Assembly: GCA_017427985.1 (NCBI GenBank)
Contig: JAFRRS010000019.1
Location: forward strand, 1-38,272
Length of the DNA stretch: 38,272 nt
Reading direction: 5' to 3'
Origin: Bacteroidales bacterium
GTDB taxonomy: Bacteria; Bacteroidota; Bacteroidia; Bacteroidales; F082
Below, one piece after another: positions 25,245 to 33,464 of this stretch; position 1 is the stretch's first letter, and every line of letters begins with the position of its first letter. The notes beneath the pieces were generated by a model. It had not been told where the DNA came from and did no database searches. It saw nothing but the letters and a program-made list of their open reading frames with translations. The translations under genes were made by a program, and so were the position numbers.

Positions 25245-25602
25245 GGTGCGACCTGAGGTTGTAGAGGAAGAGCTTTCGAGACAGCTGCATCTCATCATCA
25301 CGGCAAATCGCATAGGCGAGCACGCCAACGACTTCAAGAAGGAATGGGCACCGCTGGTTCGCAAGATAAACAACGAGAAAGACAGTATGTTTGAGGGCGC
25401 AATGGCAGCGGTTGAGAGGGTTTATCCCGACATGTACAGCACCATCTTGCAGAAATATCCTAACCTTAACGACACCGAATCGAAGGTGCTGCTGCTTTCG
25501 TGTTCAGATTTGACAAATACCGAAATAGGTTATATACTGGGCTTGAGCGTGCACTCGGTGAATAAAAGTAGGAGTGAAATAAGAAGAAAAATAGTGGTTT
25601 AA
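25234..25602 (+). CDS. Orphan LuxR-type HTH protein, likely the truncated end of a TPR regulator
   Basis: A 122-residue protein. The first five residues (MQKSV) come from a repeat-palindrome arm. The next ~60 are a charged helix/linker. Residues about 75-120 form a LuxR-type helix-turn-helix: KYPNLNDTESKVLLLSCSDL, then TNTEIGYILGLSVHSVNKSR. The same arrangement ends the full TPR-membrane regulator at 31887 (EYPNLSETEKNILILTLLNF). The sensor TPR and membrane parts are missing. It is thus either a decayed regulator end or a free DNA-binding protein created by recombination. It is the only clear plus-strand gene between 22 and 38 kb. Whether it is expressed is unknown. Confidence 0.6.
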   Translation: MQKSVRPEVVEEELSRQLHLIITANRIGEHANDFKKEWAPLVRKINNEKDSMFEGAMAAVERVYPDMYSTILQKYPNLNDTESKVLLLSCSDLTNTEIGYILGLSVHSVNKSRSEIRRKIVV

Positions 25603-25640
25603 TAAATCTAACTTTAAGTTCAATTACAAAAACTATCATT

Positions 25641-25790
25641 ATGTTATTACCAATTTTAATCATTGTTGCTTTGCTTGGTGCACCAACATTTTTCCCACTG
25701 GAGGAATTTGGGGATTATGGGGAAATTGGGGAAATAAAAAAGCTGTTCTTTAGAGACGCGACATGGCACGTCTCTAAAGAACAGCGGTGA
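25641..25790 (+). CDS. Possible small membrane or secreted peptide
   Basis: A 49-codon frame begins with a hydrophobic stretch (MLLPILIIVALLGAPTFF), continues with acidic residues (PLEEFGDYGEIGEIKK) and ends inside the terminator palindrome at 25742. It follows the HTH gene by 38 bases and could be cotranscribed. The last 14 codons are palindrome sequence, so the original end may have been lost. It could be chance. Confidence 0.3.
   Translation: MLLPILIIVALLGAPTFFPLEEFGDYGEIGEIKKLFFRDATWHVSKEQR
25736..25785 (-). terminator. Terminator hairpin of the T9SS-cargo gene; GTAGAGACG-like palindrome
   Basis: Perfect 17-bp arms GCTGTTCTTTAGAGACG (25742-25758) and CGTCTCTAAAGAACAGC (25769-25785) enclose a 10-base loop. 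On the reverse strand it is followed by TTTTTT. It ends the gene at 25806. Its core TAGAGACG/CGTCTCTA is shared with the palindromes at 150, 5843 and 12287. Confidence 0.78.
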
Positions 25791-25805
25791 AATATGATGG
25801 TTAAT

Positions 25806-26864
25806 TTATCTTATTACCAAACGATTGGTGAAGGTATTTCCAACGGTTGAGGTGATACGCAATAGATAGACTCCTTCGGGGAAATCGCTTATGCTGAGAT
25901 TGTTGGTGTTGTAGAAGGTTTTCACTGACTGGCCGAGGGTGTTGAAGATTTGAACTTCGGCTGCTTCCGCGCCTTCAATTCTAACAAAATCATTGGCAGG
26001 GTTGGGATAAAGGCTGATTGATTTATTGCCAATTTCTGTAACAGATAGCAATTCATCGCTTATGGTGACCACAAATTCACGTTGTCCGTCGCTGGAATCG
26101 ATAATCACCGATGTTATTACCCTGTCTTTTACAGGATTTTTGGCGTAAAACATGAAGGTGAACCAATCGGCAGGATTCAGTGTGTATGGCAATGGCCAAT
26201 CGGGTACAATGTTAAGATAATCAGTGCCCACTTCGGTGGCGGAATATATTTCAACGGGGATTTGCGAACCGAAATAGCGGTTTTGCAGACAACCTCCAGC
26301 ACCGTTTTCATCCTCCACATATTGATAAGGTGAGCCAACGATAACCAAACCATAATCAATCATGGTTTTATTCAGCATTGCGGTAACATGGTACTCACCT
26401 ATTGAAGTCAAGATTAGTATATCATAATCAAGGTAATCGTTTTTTCCTGGAGCTGGCATAAAAACCACCGTCACGGTCACCGATTGTCCTGCAGGAAGGG
26501 TGTAAGACAAGTCGATGCCCTCAATAACAAATCCCATATCTTCAGGAATAATGTCTTCGATGATTACGTCGTTGGCAGTTTCGTTGGTGATGACGAACTC
26601 TGGAATGTCTCCCGTTGGCGTTGGTTCGAACCACAGGGTGTCAGGAGTGATGGTAAGACCGTTGTTTTGTGCTTTCGCAAGATCCGTGCTACCATCCTCA
26701 CCCTCAAACAAATCCTCATCGACAATAATACACCCATCCGATGTAACCAATGAGTGGTAGTTTTGGCGGCATGTTCCTTCATCAGTCTCATGTATGTAAA
26801 TTTGTTGCGCTGATACCGCCATTGCGAGCATTAAAATTGCGATTGTTGTAAATAACTTTTTCAT
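25806..26864 (-). CDS. T9SS-secreted protein with choice-of-anchor-D-like domain
   Basis: A 352-residue protein. A signal peptide (MKKLFTTIAILMLAMAVSAQ) leads into a mature region. There, residues about 75-150 look like a choice-of-anchor-D (ASPM/SPD-2/Hydin) Ig fold: LWFEPTPTGDIPEFVITNET, then LPAGQSVTVTVVFMP. The C-terminal ~75 residues are a type IX sorting domain (Por_Secre_tail): ISLYPNPANDFVRIEG, VQIFNTLGQSVKTF, FPEGVYLLRI and the final RLVIR. It should cross the outer membrane by T9SS and be surface-anchored or released. I start at ATG 26864; the longer form only adds AT-rich lysines. It is the last gene of the propeller run, 87 bases after A2. Confidence 0.85.
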   Translation of the reverse strand: MKKLFTTIAILMLAMAVSAQQIYIHETDEGTCRQNYHSLVTSDGCIIVDEDLFEGEDGSTDLAKAQNNGLTITPDTLWFEPTPTGDIPEFVITNETANDVIIEDIIPEDMGFVIEGIDLSYTLPAGQSVTVTVVFMPAPGKNDYLDYDILILTSIGEYHVTAMLNKTMIDYGLVIVGSPYQYVEDENGAGGCLQNRYFGSQIPVEIYSATEVGTDYLNIVPDWPLPYTLNPADWFTFMFYAKNPVKDRVITSVIIDSSDGQREFVVTISDELLSVTEIGNKSISLYPNPANDFVRIEGAEAAEVQIFNTLGQSVKTFYNTNNLSISDFPEGVYLLRITSTVGNTFTNRLVIR

Positions 26865-26951
26865 AGCTGTAAATTTAATTATTTTTTTGTTGATTTTTAA
26901 TTTTTTCATGATATTTTTATTATTTGACATTAAATTTTTATTACTAAATAA

Positions 26952-27998
26952 TTATTCTATCACAACTTCGTATAGTCTTTTGTTTCTTGAGACATCGTTG
27001 GCGTAGAGGAAATAGGCTTTGCCGTTGTAGATGCGGAGGTTTTCGATGAAGGGAAAACCTCCAAACACTGCAACGGTTTCTGCTGTTCCGTTTTTTATTT
27101 CGATTTTTTTCAAAGTGGTGATGCCATCGGTTAAAAAGACTGCGTAAAATGCATTGTTTTGTGCGTCCATGAGGACTTTTTTGTTCCAGCCTTCGACTAG
27201 ACGAATTCTGTTGCCCCAACTTTTGCGTTTGTGGAACGAGAGCGGAAACGAGTTGATTTTTCGAGCACAGTTGTCGTAAAGATTGATGATGTTGTCTTCG
27301 AAGTTGAACACAAAAATCTCGTTGTTCATATTAAAAACAGGGTCGTAGATTGGCTTCAGGAACAGCGATTGCGCCTCTCCTTTCAGTCCCATAGGACCGA
27401 ACATGCGGATGTTGAACATGAGGTCGCACCCCTCTTCCCAACGGATATGCTCGAGAAGCGTAGTGTCGACTTTTCCGTCGCAACCACCGATGTCGAAATA
27501 ATAGAGTTCCTGGTTTCCGTTGGCGTATAAATGAGTGATTATCACCTTATCAGTGGCGGCTGAAACGTGTTTGTGAATGTAGTCGAACTGGTCTTTCCGG
27601 ATGCCCATCATCAATGCAATGCCAGCGATTTCGTCGCCTCGTTTCATGGTGCCGACCCAGTAAACAGAGTCTTGGCTGACCACATGAATCTGGTTGTAAA
27701 CATCTTTGTAAAGCTTATCGAATTTTCTAGGCAGATTTATTTCAGCGATGGTGTCGAAATCGAACGAGAGATGCAGCAGAGAGTAGTTCCTTATGCGATG
27801 TGCGAGGATGTAAATTCCCATGTCGTTGATTTCGAAATCGGCGATGCTGACAACCTTGTTGTTGTAGGCGATATGGGGAATGTTTTGGGCGGTGATAGTG
27901 GCTTCGGGGAGCTCAACTTTAAACGCGATGTTTTCTTGTGCGGAAGCACTAATAGAGGATAGGACGAATAGGGCTAATAGGACGAATAGATTTTTCAT
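26952..27998 (-). CDS. Secreted beta-propeller protein A2
   Basis: A 348-residue protein with a signal peptide (MKNLFVLLALFVLSSISASA). It lacks the N-terminal sandwich of its close relative A1 and goes straight to IPHIAYNNKVVSIADFEIND. Its blades include YDPVFNMNNEIFVFNFEDN, and it ends with ENLRIYNGKAYFLYANDVSR. Its ATG overlaps the A3 stop codon (ATGA), so the two are translationally coupled. It is the fourth gene of the operon starting at 31743. Function unknown. Confidence 0.75.
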   Translation of the reverse strand: MKNLFVLLALFVLSSISASAQENIAFKVELPEATITAQNIPHIAYNNKVVSIADFEINDMGIYILAHRIRNYSLLHLSFDFDTIAEINLPRKFDKLYKDVYNQIHVVSQDSVYWVGTMKRGDEIAGIALMMGIRKDQFDYIHKHVSAATDKVIITHLYANGNQELYYFDIGGCDGKVDTTLLEHIRWEEGCDLMFNIRMFGPMGLKGEAQSLFLKPIYDPVFNMNNEIFVFNFEDNIINLYDNCARKINSFPLSFHKRKSWGNRIRLVEGWNKKVLMDAQNNAFYAVFLTDGITTLKKIEIKNGTAETVAVFGGFPFIENLRIYNGKAYFLYANDVSRNKRLYEVVIE

Positions 27999-29395
27999 TT
28001 TATTGTTGTTCTTTGGATGAAACTATATTGTTTTTCGGCATTGAAATAGGCGCAATAGGCAATATTATTGTTGATTTTCAATACGTTGGGATAAATAAAG
28101 TTTGATACCTTTGTAAGATGTTCAAACTTGGCGGTTTCCAAATCGAGCGAAGCAAGAAAACTGATTCCGTCTTTTACAAAAACTCCGTAAATATCAGCGG
28201 TAGCACAATCTTCAATTATTGTATTTGTAAAATATTTGGCATTAGCGCCAAGTTCAATATCTTTTTCACTTAAAAGATTGAAATTATCGTCGAAAGACAG
28301 GAGTTTCATTTCATCCAAATAAACAAAATACAAGATATTGTCTTTATCAAAAACACTGATGTTCAATGGTTTGGCATCGAGTTTAATATATTGGTTTATA
28401 TATACGAAACAGCGAGTTCGCCAGCCGCAAGGAGCTTCGACAGCGAACGAGCATTCAGGTTCGGGCAAGATGCGCATAAGGTTGCCATCCCATAAGCCGA
28501 GCTTTATCAAGTCATCGTTTTCATCAGAAAACGCATGGTAAAGCGAGATTATCTCCGCATAAAGTGCAGCTGCAGCCTTATAACCTTCTTCATCAATAAA
28601 ACGATGAATCTGATGACGCTCAACAACAGAATCGTTGGGATTTATATAGAAATATCCGATGCTTTTGTTATGATCACGACGAGCATAAATATTGTTGACA
28701 ATCAATGGCTTGTCTTTAAAAACAAAGCAGTCATTGAACTTTCTCACTCCTACTCGCAGTTTCTCTTCAAAGTCTTTTCTTGAAAAATTAGCCACTTTTC
28801 CGATGGAATAGTCATTGTCGAACCGAATCTGCTGGCAATAATGCTCGCCTACAAGAATATAATTGTTGAAAAAATCCAAAAAAATCTCATTATAGAGGCT
28901 GTCAAACTTGATGTTAGCGACATTATTTCCTTCATTATCAATAACTTTAAGTTCTGATTTTGATTTTTTGTTTTCAAGGATTAGAGTTTTATCATCTATG
29001 AACGAAATATCCACGATAGAAACGCCAAATTTGCTGCGATAGAAGTATTTGGAAGCAGATATTTCTGCCGACGGCAAGTCGTAGCTGATTTGTCGCATTT
29101 TGAAAATTATCGATGCTTCCCTATTATGGAAATCATTGGAATTCAATGATATAATCGTATCAGCATATCCGACACAAGTAAAACGCAACGTTGCATCTTC
29201 AGAGAAAACTTTTAGTTGGAAATTGCCGTTTTTGTCGGATGAGGTGCCGATGAAAGTGGTGTTTTCTGTGATATTGACATCTTTAATTCCGACATTACCA
29301 GAGACTAAAAAATTTTGCGCAGAAACGCGAGATGGGGATAGGACTAATATGGCTAATGGGACGAATAGGATTAATATGAGCGATGGCGTTTTCAT
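27995..29395 (-). CDS. Secreted beta-propeller protein A3 (divergent; regulatory-like domain plus propeller)
   Basis: A 466-residue protein. The signal peptide (MKTPSLILILFVPLAILVLS...VSAQ) is followed by a short carboxypeptidase-regulatory-like domain (FIGTSSDKNGNFQLKVF, FTCVGYADTIISL). A propeller region starts near residue 110 (AEISASKYFYRSKFGVSIVD, ISFIDDKTLIL) and closes with VLKINNNIAYCAYFNAEKQY. It is the most diverged member; the family frame is kept (the 'DFEIND' block becomes VDISFIDD). It lies 6 bases after B2 and overlaps A2 by four bases. Function unknown. Confidence 0.72.
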   Translation of the reverse strand: MKTPSLILILFVPLAILVLSPSRVSAQNFLVSGNVGIKDVNITENTTFIGTSSDKNGNFQLKVFSEDATLRFTCVGYADTIISLNSNDFHNREASIIFKMRQISYDLPSAEISASKYFYRSKFGVSIVDISFIDDKTLILENKKSKSELKVIDNEGNNVANIKFDSLYNEIFLDFFNNYILVGEHYCQQIRFDNDYSIGKVANFSRKDFEEKLRVGVRKFNDCFVFKDKPLIVNNIYARRDHNKSIGYFYINPNDSVVERHQIHRFIDEEGYKAAAALYAEIISLYHAFSDENDDLIKLGLWDGNLMRILPEPECSFAVEAPCGWRTRCFVYINQYIKLDAKPLNISVFDKDNILYFVYLDEMKLLSFDDNFNLLSEKDIELGANAKYFTNTIIEDCATADIYGVFVKDGISFLASLDLETAKFEHLTKVSNFIYPNVLKINNNIAYCAYFNAEKQYSFIQRTTIK

Positions 29396-29401
29396 AAGAC
29401 T

Positions 29402-30481
29402 TTAATAAAGCTTTGTTTTTTCGATAAATGATATTTCGGCGTTGCCTGAATCTCTGCGCTTTTTCAGAGAATATAGATTTCCTTTGTAGATTATCATCTT
29501 TTGGCTGAGATAGTTGTTGGCGTTGATTTTAGGGATTGTTCTGCCGGTTTTGATGTCGATTTCGTTCAAAGTGATGCCGAAGATGGTGTAGAAAGTGCCC
29601 CAAGCACGGTCTTGATAGATGGTGTGGCGCCAAAAAGTTTCTTTTTCGGGATATGATATTTCGCAAGTGTGGATGAGCTGCATGTTTTCGTTGTAAGTTT
29701 CGATTTTATTGTTGAGATGGTCGAAATAGATTAATGTGTCGCCGATGTGACCGAGGAATGCGTTTTTGGTGTGAAACCACGCCATTGACACGAAGTTTTC
29801 CCATTCGTTTGGCTCGGGACCGAGTTCGAAAACCTGATTTCCAACTGTGGTAGTCAGCCTGTGCCTACGGTGGAAATCACGTTCACGCTGGATTTCACGA
29901 AGCTTGTAAGAATCGTCGCTCGAAAACAGCTTCTCGCGAGTGCCTTTTGCAGGATTAACCCTATAATATTCAATGGAATAGCCTTGCGATTTGAGGTTTC
30001 TAAAATAAACATAATTCTCAGTCATGAAGACGCATTTTCGCATAACATCGAGATAATGGCTTTTCTCGACAGGGAAGCCATAAAAGGCCTTGTCGAAGTA
30101 CTCAACTATTTGATAAACAGTGTCTTGACACAAGATTTGACATTGATTGGCGGCATCGAGAAAAATGTTGGTCGGCTTAATCCTATCAGGAAGCGGCATG
30201 GTGTCGAGAGGTTCGAACACCATATTGGTGACGAGCACACGGAAATCATTTAACGACTTGTTTTCACGCTGAAGAATGTAGAATTTGTCGTTGACAATTT
30301 CAAAATCGACCATCACATAGTCGTAATCGCGGTATTTTGAGATTCTTTCGGCGGTAACAATTGCAGCATCGAGCATATACGTTTTCAAACTATCAGCGTC
30401 AGTAATCTCAGAAAAATCCTGCTGTGCGGACAATAGTCCGCACAGCAGGGAAAAAATGAGAGTTATAATTGAGTGTTTCAT
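29402..30481 (-). CDS. Secreted beta-propeller protein B2
   Basis: A 359-residue protein. The signal peptide is MKHSIITLIFSLLCGLLSAQ, then KYRDYDYVMVDFEIVNDKFY. It matches B1 along its whole length, including ENFVSMAWFHTKNAFLGHIG and GTFYTIFGITLNEIDIKTGR near the end. Its ATG overlaps the stop codon of the esterase-like gene (ATGA), implying coupled translation. Codons for residues 11-21 form a perfect 14-bp inverted repeat (30418-30449), a strong hairpin near the start of the coding sequence that may affect translation or coupling. Function unknown. Confidence 0.75.
   Translation of the reverse strand: MKHSIITLIFSLLCGLLSAQQDFSEITDADSLKTYMLDAAIVTAERISKYRDYDYVMVDFEIVNDKFYILQRENKSLNDFRVLVTNMVFEPLDTMPLPDRIKPTNIFLDAANQCQILCQDTVYQIVEYFDKAFYGFPVEKSHYLDVMRKCVFMTENYVYFRNLKSQGYSIEYYRVNPAKGTREKLFSSDDSYKLREIQRERDFHRRHRLTTTVGNQVFELGPEPNEWENFVSMAWFHTKNAFLGHIGDTLIYFDHLNNKIETYNENMQLIHTCEISYPEKETFWRHTIYQDRAWGTFYTIFGITLNEIDIKTGRTIPKINANNYLSQKMIIYKGNLYSLKKRRDSGNAEISFIEKTKLY
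30418..30449. promoter_or_regulatory. Perfect 14-bp hairpin inside the B2 signal-peptide codons
   Basis: CCTGCTGTGCGGAC and GTCCGCACAGCAGG flank AATA. It lies 33-64 bases after the B2 start codon, so the mRNA can fold there. The B1 gene has only a broken version at the same place. No T-tract follows. Confidence 0.55.
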
Positions 30482-31743
30482 TTCTCAATGTCTTGTGTCG
30501 CCTTGTGTTGCTCCATAATGTAAAAAACTGCATCGAATGACTTCGCCCATCTGCCGATTTTATTATGATAACCAAGAAGGATGCTGTGGAACGGAACATC
30601 TTCAAACTCGGGATGACTACCAAAATCAAGATAACCATACTTGATGTCGCGATACAGCAAAGCGAATTCAACCGAAGTGGAATCGGGCTGAATAGGATCG
30701 CCTTCATCTTGATTAAACCATCCAACTTCACCGCCACCTGATGTGAAGGCGACGGAATAAACCTGATTCTGGAACATATTTGCAAGATGCTCGCCAAGCA
30801 ATGTGTATTTGTCATACAACTCCGGGTCAGGCTCCTTACCGTATTTTATCTGTGAAATAGCCTTCGCCCCGTGGAAACTAGCCGCCCAGATGATAATTTT
30901 CTTTTCAGGATGATGATTTAGATACCACGCAACATTGTCTGCCATTTGTCGGTCGCGAATCGTATTGCCACAGTTGATACATGAATCGCAGGTGTTAGAA
31001 AATCCGCATTTTGCCAGATTTGAGAACGACAACATATTGTCAATCAATAGCAAAACGGCATCTTTGTTGAATGAGACATTTTCATTGTTCAGCTTATTTT
31101 TCATTGCCAACAAAGAACTGTCATAATATTGATAATCAATATCTTGAATGACAGAATCGTTTAAATTAAGCATATTCTTATTTATGTCAAGCAATCTTTT
31201 CCAATTGTAGTCAAACATATTCTGTTTCATTATCGAATCGGAATAAAACAGATTGCTCAGATATGCTATCTCGAAATTATTGCAGTATGACGGATTGGCA
31301 TCCATCCCGTAAAAGTCGATTTGGTGTTTGCTCATCGCGTCGACCAGTTTAGATGCTTCTTCCGTGTGACTCCACAAAGGATTCCATGAACTACCAACAT
31401 TCAGCCACGAAGTGTTAATTATCAGCACTGGCAGTTCTTCATTCAGAATTGCGCCGTCAAAGGGATTCATTCCTTCAAGAATTAAGGTGTAATCGCCAAT
31501 AGAATCCAAATATCTGACAATTTCCGATTTTATTTCAAAAGTACGGCCGTCGCCATGACCGCATTCGCCGAGGATGACGATTCGTTTGTCTTTGACGAGA
31601 TTTGCGATAGTTTCAAAGCTTTCAGAGGGCTCATTGTAGGCAGTGAATTTGGCGGCGAGGCGGGATTCGACAGGGGTTTTGGTACAGCAGGATGATAGAG
31701 CCAATAGGGCGAATGGGACTAATAGGATTGATAATCTATTCAT
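30478..31743 (-). CDS. Erythromycin-esterase-like lipoprotein
   Basis: A 421-residue protein. A lipobox (ALSSC, Cys19) predicts a lipoprotein. The rest is an erythromycin-esterase-superfamily domain. GECGHGDGRTFE (Glu60, His63) matches the GE.xHG active-site block. LILEGMNPFDG supplies the next Glu, RDRQMADNVAWYLNHHPE is the conserved helix, and IIIWAASFHGAKAI carries the late His. Such enzymes hydrolyse ester or related bonds. True macrolide resistance needs members close to EreA/EreB, and that is not shown here. I start at ATG 31743 (MNRLSIL). A TAATTTTG box (31764-31771) lies 20 bases upstream. It is the first gene of the operon continuing to B2, A3 and A2. Confidence 0.8.
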   Translation of the reverse strand: MNRLSILLVPFALLALSSCCTKTPVESRLAAKFTAYNEPSESFETIANLVKDKRIVILGECGHGDGRTFEIKSEIVRYLDSIGDYTLILEGMNPFDGAILNEELPVLIINTSWLNVGSSWNPLWSHTEEASKLVDAMSKHQIDFYGMDANPSYCNNFEIAYLSNLFYSDSIMKQNMFDYNWKRLLDINKNMLNLNDSVIQDIDYQYYDSSLLAMKNKLNNENVSFNKDAVLLLIDNMLSFSNLAKCGFSNTCDSCINCGNTIRDRQMADNVAWYLNHHPEKKIIIWAASFHGAKAISQIKYGKEPDPELYDKYTLLGEHLANMFQNQVYSVAFTSGGGEVGWFNQDEGDPIQPDSTSVEFALLYRDIKYGYLDFGSHPEFEDVPFHSILLGYHNKIGRWAKSFDAVFYIMEQHKATQDIEK

Positions 31744-31886
31744 GGGATTGTGTTTTAGCACTTCAAAATTATAACAAAAAATTGTCAGAAAATCAAGAGG
31801 TGTGGCGAAATACAGATTTTTGTTGTGTGGAATTTTTACAACAAAATGATAATCAAGTGTTTAACAAGATGGGATATACAGATTTT

Positions 31887-33443
31887 TCATCTGATTTGGG
31901 ATGAAATTTGGTCGAAATCAACTTTCTTTTTGAGGTTGGAGCGGTACTTCATCACCGTGTTTTCGCTGAGGTTTAACAGCTCGGCTTCCTCCTTGATGCG
32001 GAAGTTCAACAAGGTCAAAATCAGGATATTCTTTTCGGTTTCGGAAAGATTCGGATATTCTTTACAGATATCATTAAGATTATCTATATAAACTATATTA
32101 AACTCGTTGATAATGAATGGTAAAGATTTATTTTTCTTTTCATCGAATAGCGATTTAACTCGTTTCAGCAAAGCTTCAAACTGCCGATGTTTGCTGTCTT
32201 CAAAATCCTTCTGCAACCGCTGTTTTTCATCTTGAAGCTTTTGATTTTCAAGGGCTTTCTTTTTGTTTCTCAATTTCGCGAAAACAAAAATCACCAATAA
32301 CACTACAGCCGCGGAAATTGAAACACAAACGATTGCCCTCCTTCTGCTTTGATATTGCAGTCTTTCCTGATGACGAGTCAAATAATCCTGAAACATTGAG
32401 TTGAGCGTAGAGACGCGTGCCATGCTGACACGTTCGTTTGAAGGTTTTTCGATGAGATATTTGGCAAATTCGGTCATTTTTAGTGTATCGCCCTGACTTT
32501 CATAAATTTCGTGAATAAATTCCGCCACATAACTTTGTTCTGCTGGTTTTGTGACATTGTCGAAAACTTTGTGAAGATAAACCAGCGCCGAATCGTTTTG
32601 CCCGACTTCCTTGTAAATTAGTCCGATGTTGACATATCGCCAATTTCGATAAGGTTCCGGACTTTGTAACACAAGTTTTTTTGCCTTTAAGATGCCATTT
32701 TCAAAGTCGTCGCCCGATGTGCAGTCAAGCATTGCCATAAAAAACTGCGCCTTTTTGTAATTCAAATTGTTTGTATCAGGACTATTACGCAATGCTTCAT
32801 TATAATAATATCGGGCGGTGTCAAACTTTTGCAGTTTGTCGTATTGAAAACCAATATCCTGAAGCAAATAAGAACGAGTCAATGGGTTGGTTTCGCCATA
32901 ATCATTGTATCTTAATGCATTTTCATAACACACGATAGCCGGTTCCTGCATATACTGGTCAGAAAACAAATCACCGATGCGGCAATGAATCAGCATCATG
33001 AAACGGGGATGTGGCGGTGTTGGAATATGCTCGTCCACGATATCCAAAACGTGCAGATATTCATACAAAGCCTCTACAACACTGTCTTCTGCCTTAAACC
33101 CCACGCCGTTCATGTAATGGGCGCGAGCCGAAAGCCAATAATCGGTGGTGTCGAAATAATCGACCGCCTTCAGCAGACGCTTTCTGTTTGATTGCGGATA
33201 TCCACCCTTAAACAACGCTTCAGATACAAGCAAATTGAAATAATGTTTGTTAAATGCATCGGTGCTGTTTATGTTGTAGTTTGCCCAAAATCTTGACAAT
33301 TCACGGGTTGCGCTGTCTGGTTGCAGCCACATCAGATTGTCAATCTGAAGAAGTTCCGGAGATACATCAAATTTATGACTCTTGCAATGCGCAAAAACCA
33401 GCATTGAAATTATAATGGATAATATGATGTAAAGCTTCTTCAC
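31887..33443 (-). CDS. TPR / transmembrane / LuxR-type HTH regulator
   Basis: A 518-residue protein. The N-terminal signal or anchor (LYIILSIIISMLVFAHC) is followed by a TPR-type helical repeat region (about residues 50-345, for example LLQDIGFQYDKLQKFDTARY and IGLIYKEVGQNDSALVYLHK). One transmembrane helix lies at about 366-388 (AIVCVSISAAVVLLVIFVFA), with a basic coiled coil after it (KKKALENQKLQDEKQRLQKD). A C-terminal LuxR-type HTH (about 460-510, AELLNLSENTVMKYRSNLKK) completes it. This order is common in Bacteroidota and suggests periplasmic sensing coupled to DNA binding. The start is GTG, set by TATCTTTG (33448-33455) only 4 bases before it. It sits between A4 and the esterase-like gene. 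Confidence 0.85.
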   Translation of the reverse strand: MKKLYIILSIIISMLVFAHCKSHKFDVSPELLQIDNLMWLQPDSATRELSRFWANYNINSTDAFNKHYFNLLVSEALFKGGYPQSNRKRLLKAVDYFDTTDYWLSARAHYMNGVGFKAEDSVVEALYEYLHVLDIVDEHIPTPPHPRFMMLIHCRIGDLFSDQYMQEPAIVCYENALRYNDYGETNPLTRSYLLQDIGFQYDKLQKFDTARYYYNEALRNSPDTNNLNYKKAQFFMAMLDCTSGDDFENGILKAKKLVLQSPEPYRNWRYVNIGLIYKEVGQNDSALVYLHKVFDNVTKPAEQSYVAEFIHEIYESQGDTLKMTEFAKYLIEKPSNERVSMARVSTLNSMFQDYLTRHQERLQYQSRRRAIVCVSISAAVVLLVIFVFAKLRNKKKALENQKLQDEKQRLQKDFEDSKHRQFEALLKRVKSLFDEKKNKSLPFIINEFNIVYIDNLNDICKEYPNLSETEKNILILTLLNFRIKEEAELLNLSENTVMKYRSNLKKKVDFDQISSQIR

Positions 33444-33447
33444 GATG

Positions 33448-33455
33448 CAAAGATA
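33448..33455 (-). promoter_or_regulatory. -7 promoter box of the TPR/LuxR regulator
   Basis: TATCTTTG on the reverse strand, then CATC, then the GTG start. It lies in the 21-base gap after the A4 stop codon, so the regulator probably has its own, possibly leaderless, transcript. Confidence 0.5.
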
Positions 33456-33464
33456 ATAAAAACA

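Noticed and set aside
32398..32432. GTAGAGACGCGTGCCATG in the TPR/LuxR gene looks like the left arm of the TAGAGACG palindrome.
   Set aside because: The right arm is not matched, and the bases read as ordinary codons (ERVSMARVSTLN) in the right frame, so a repeat insertion is not shown.
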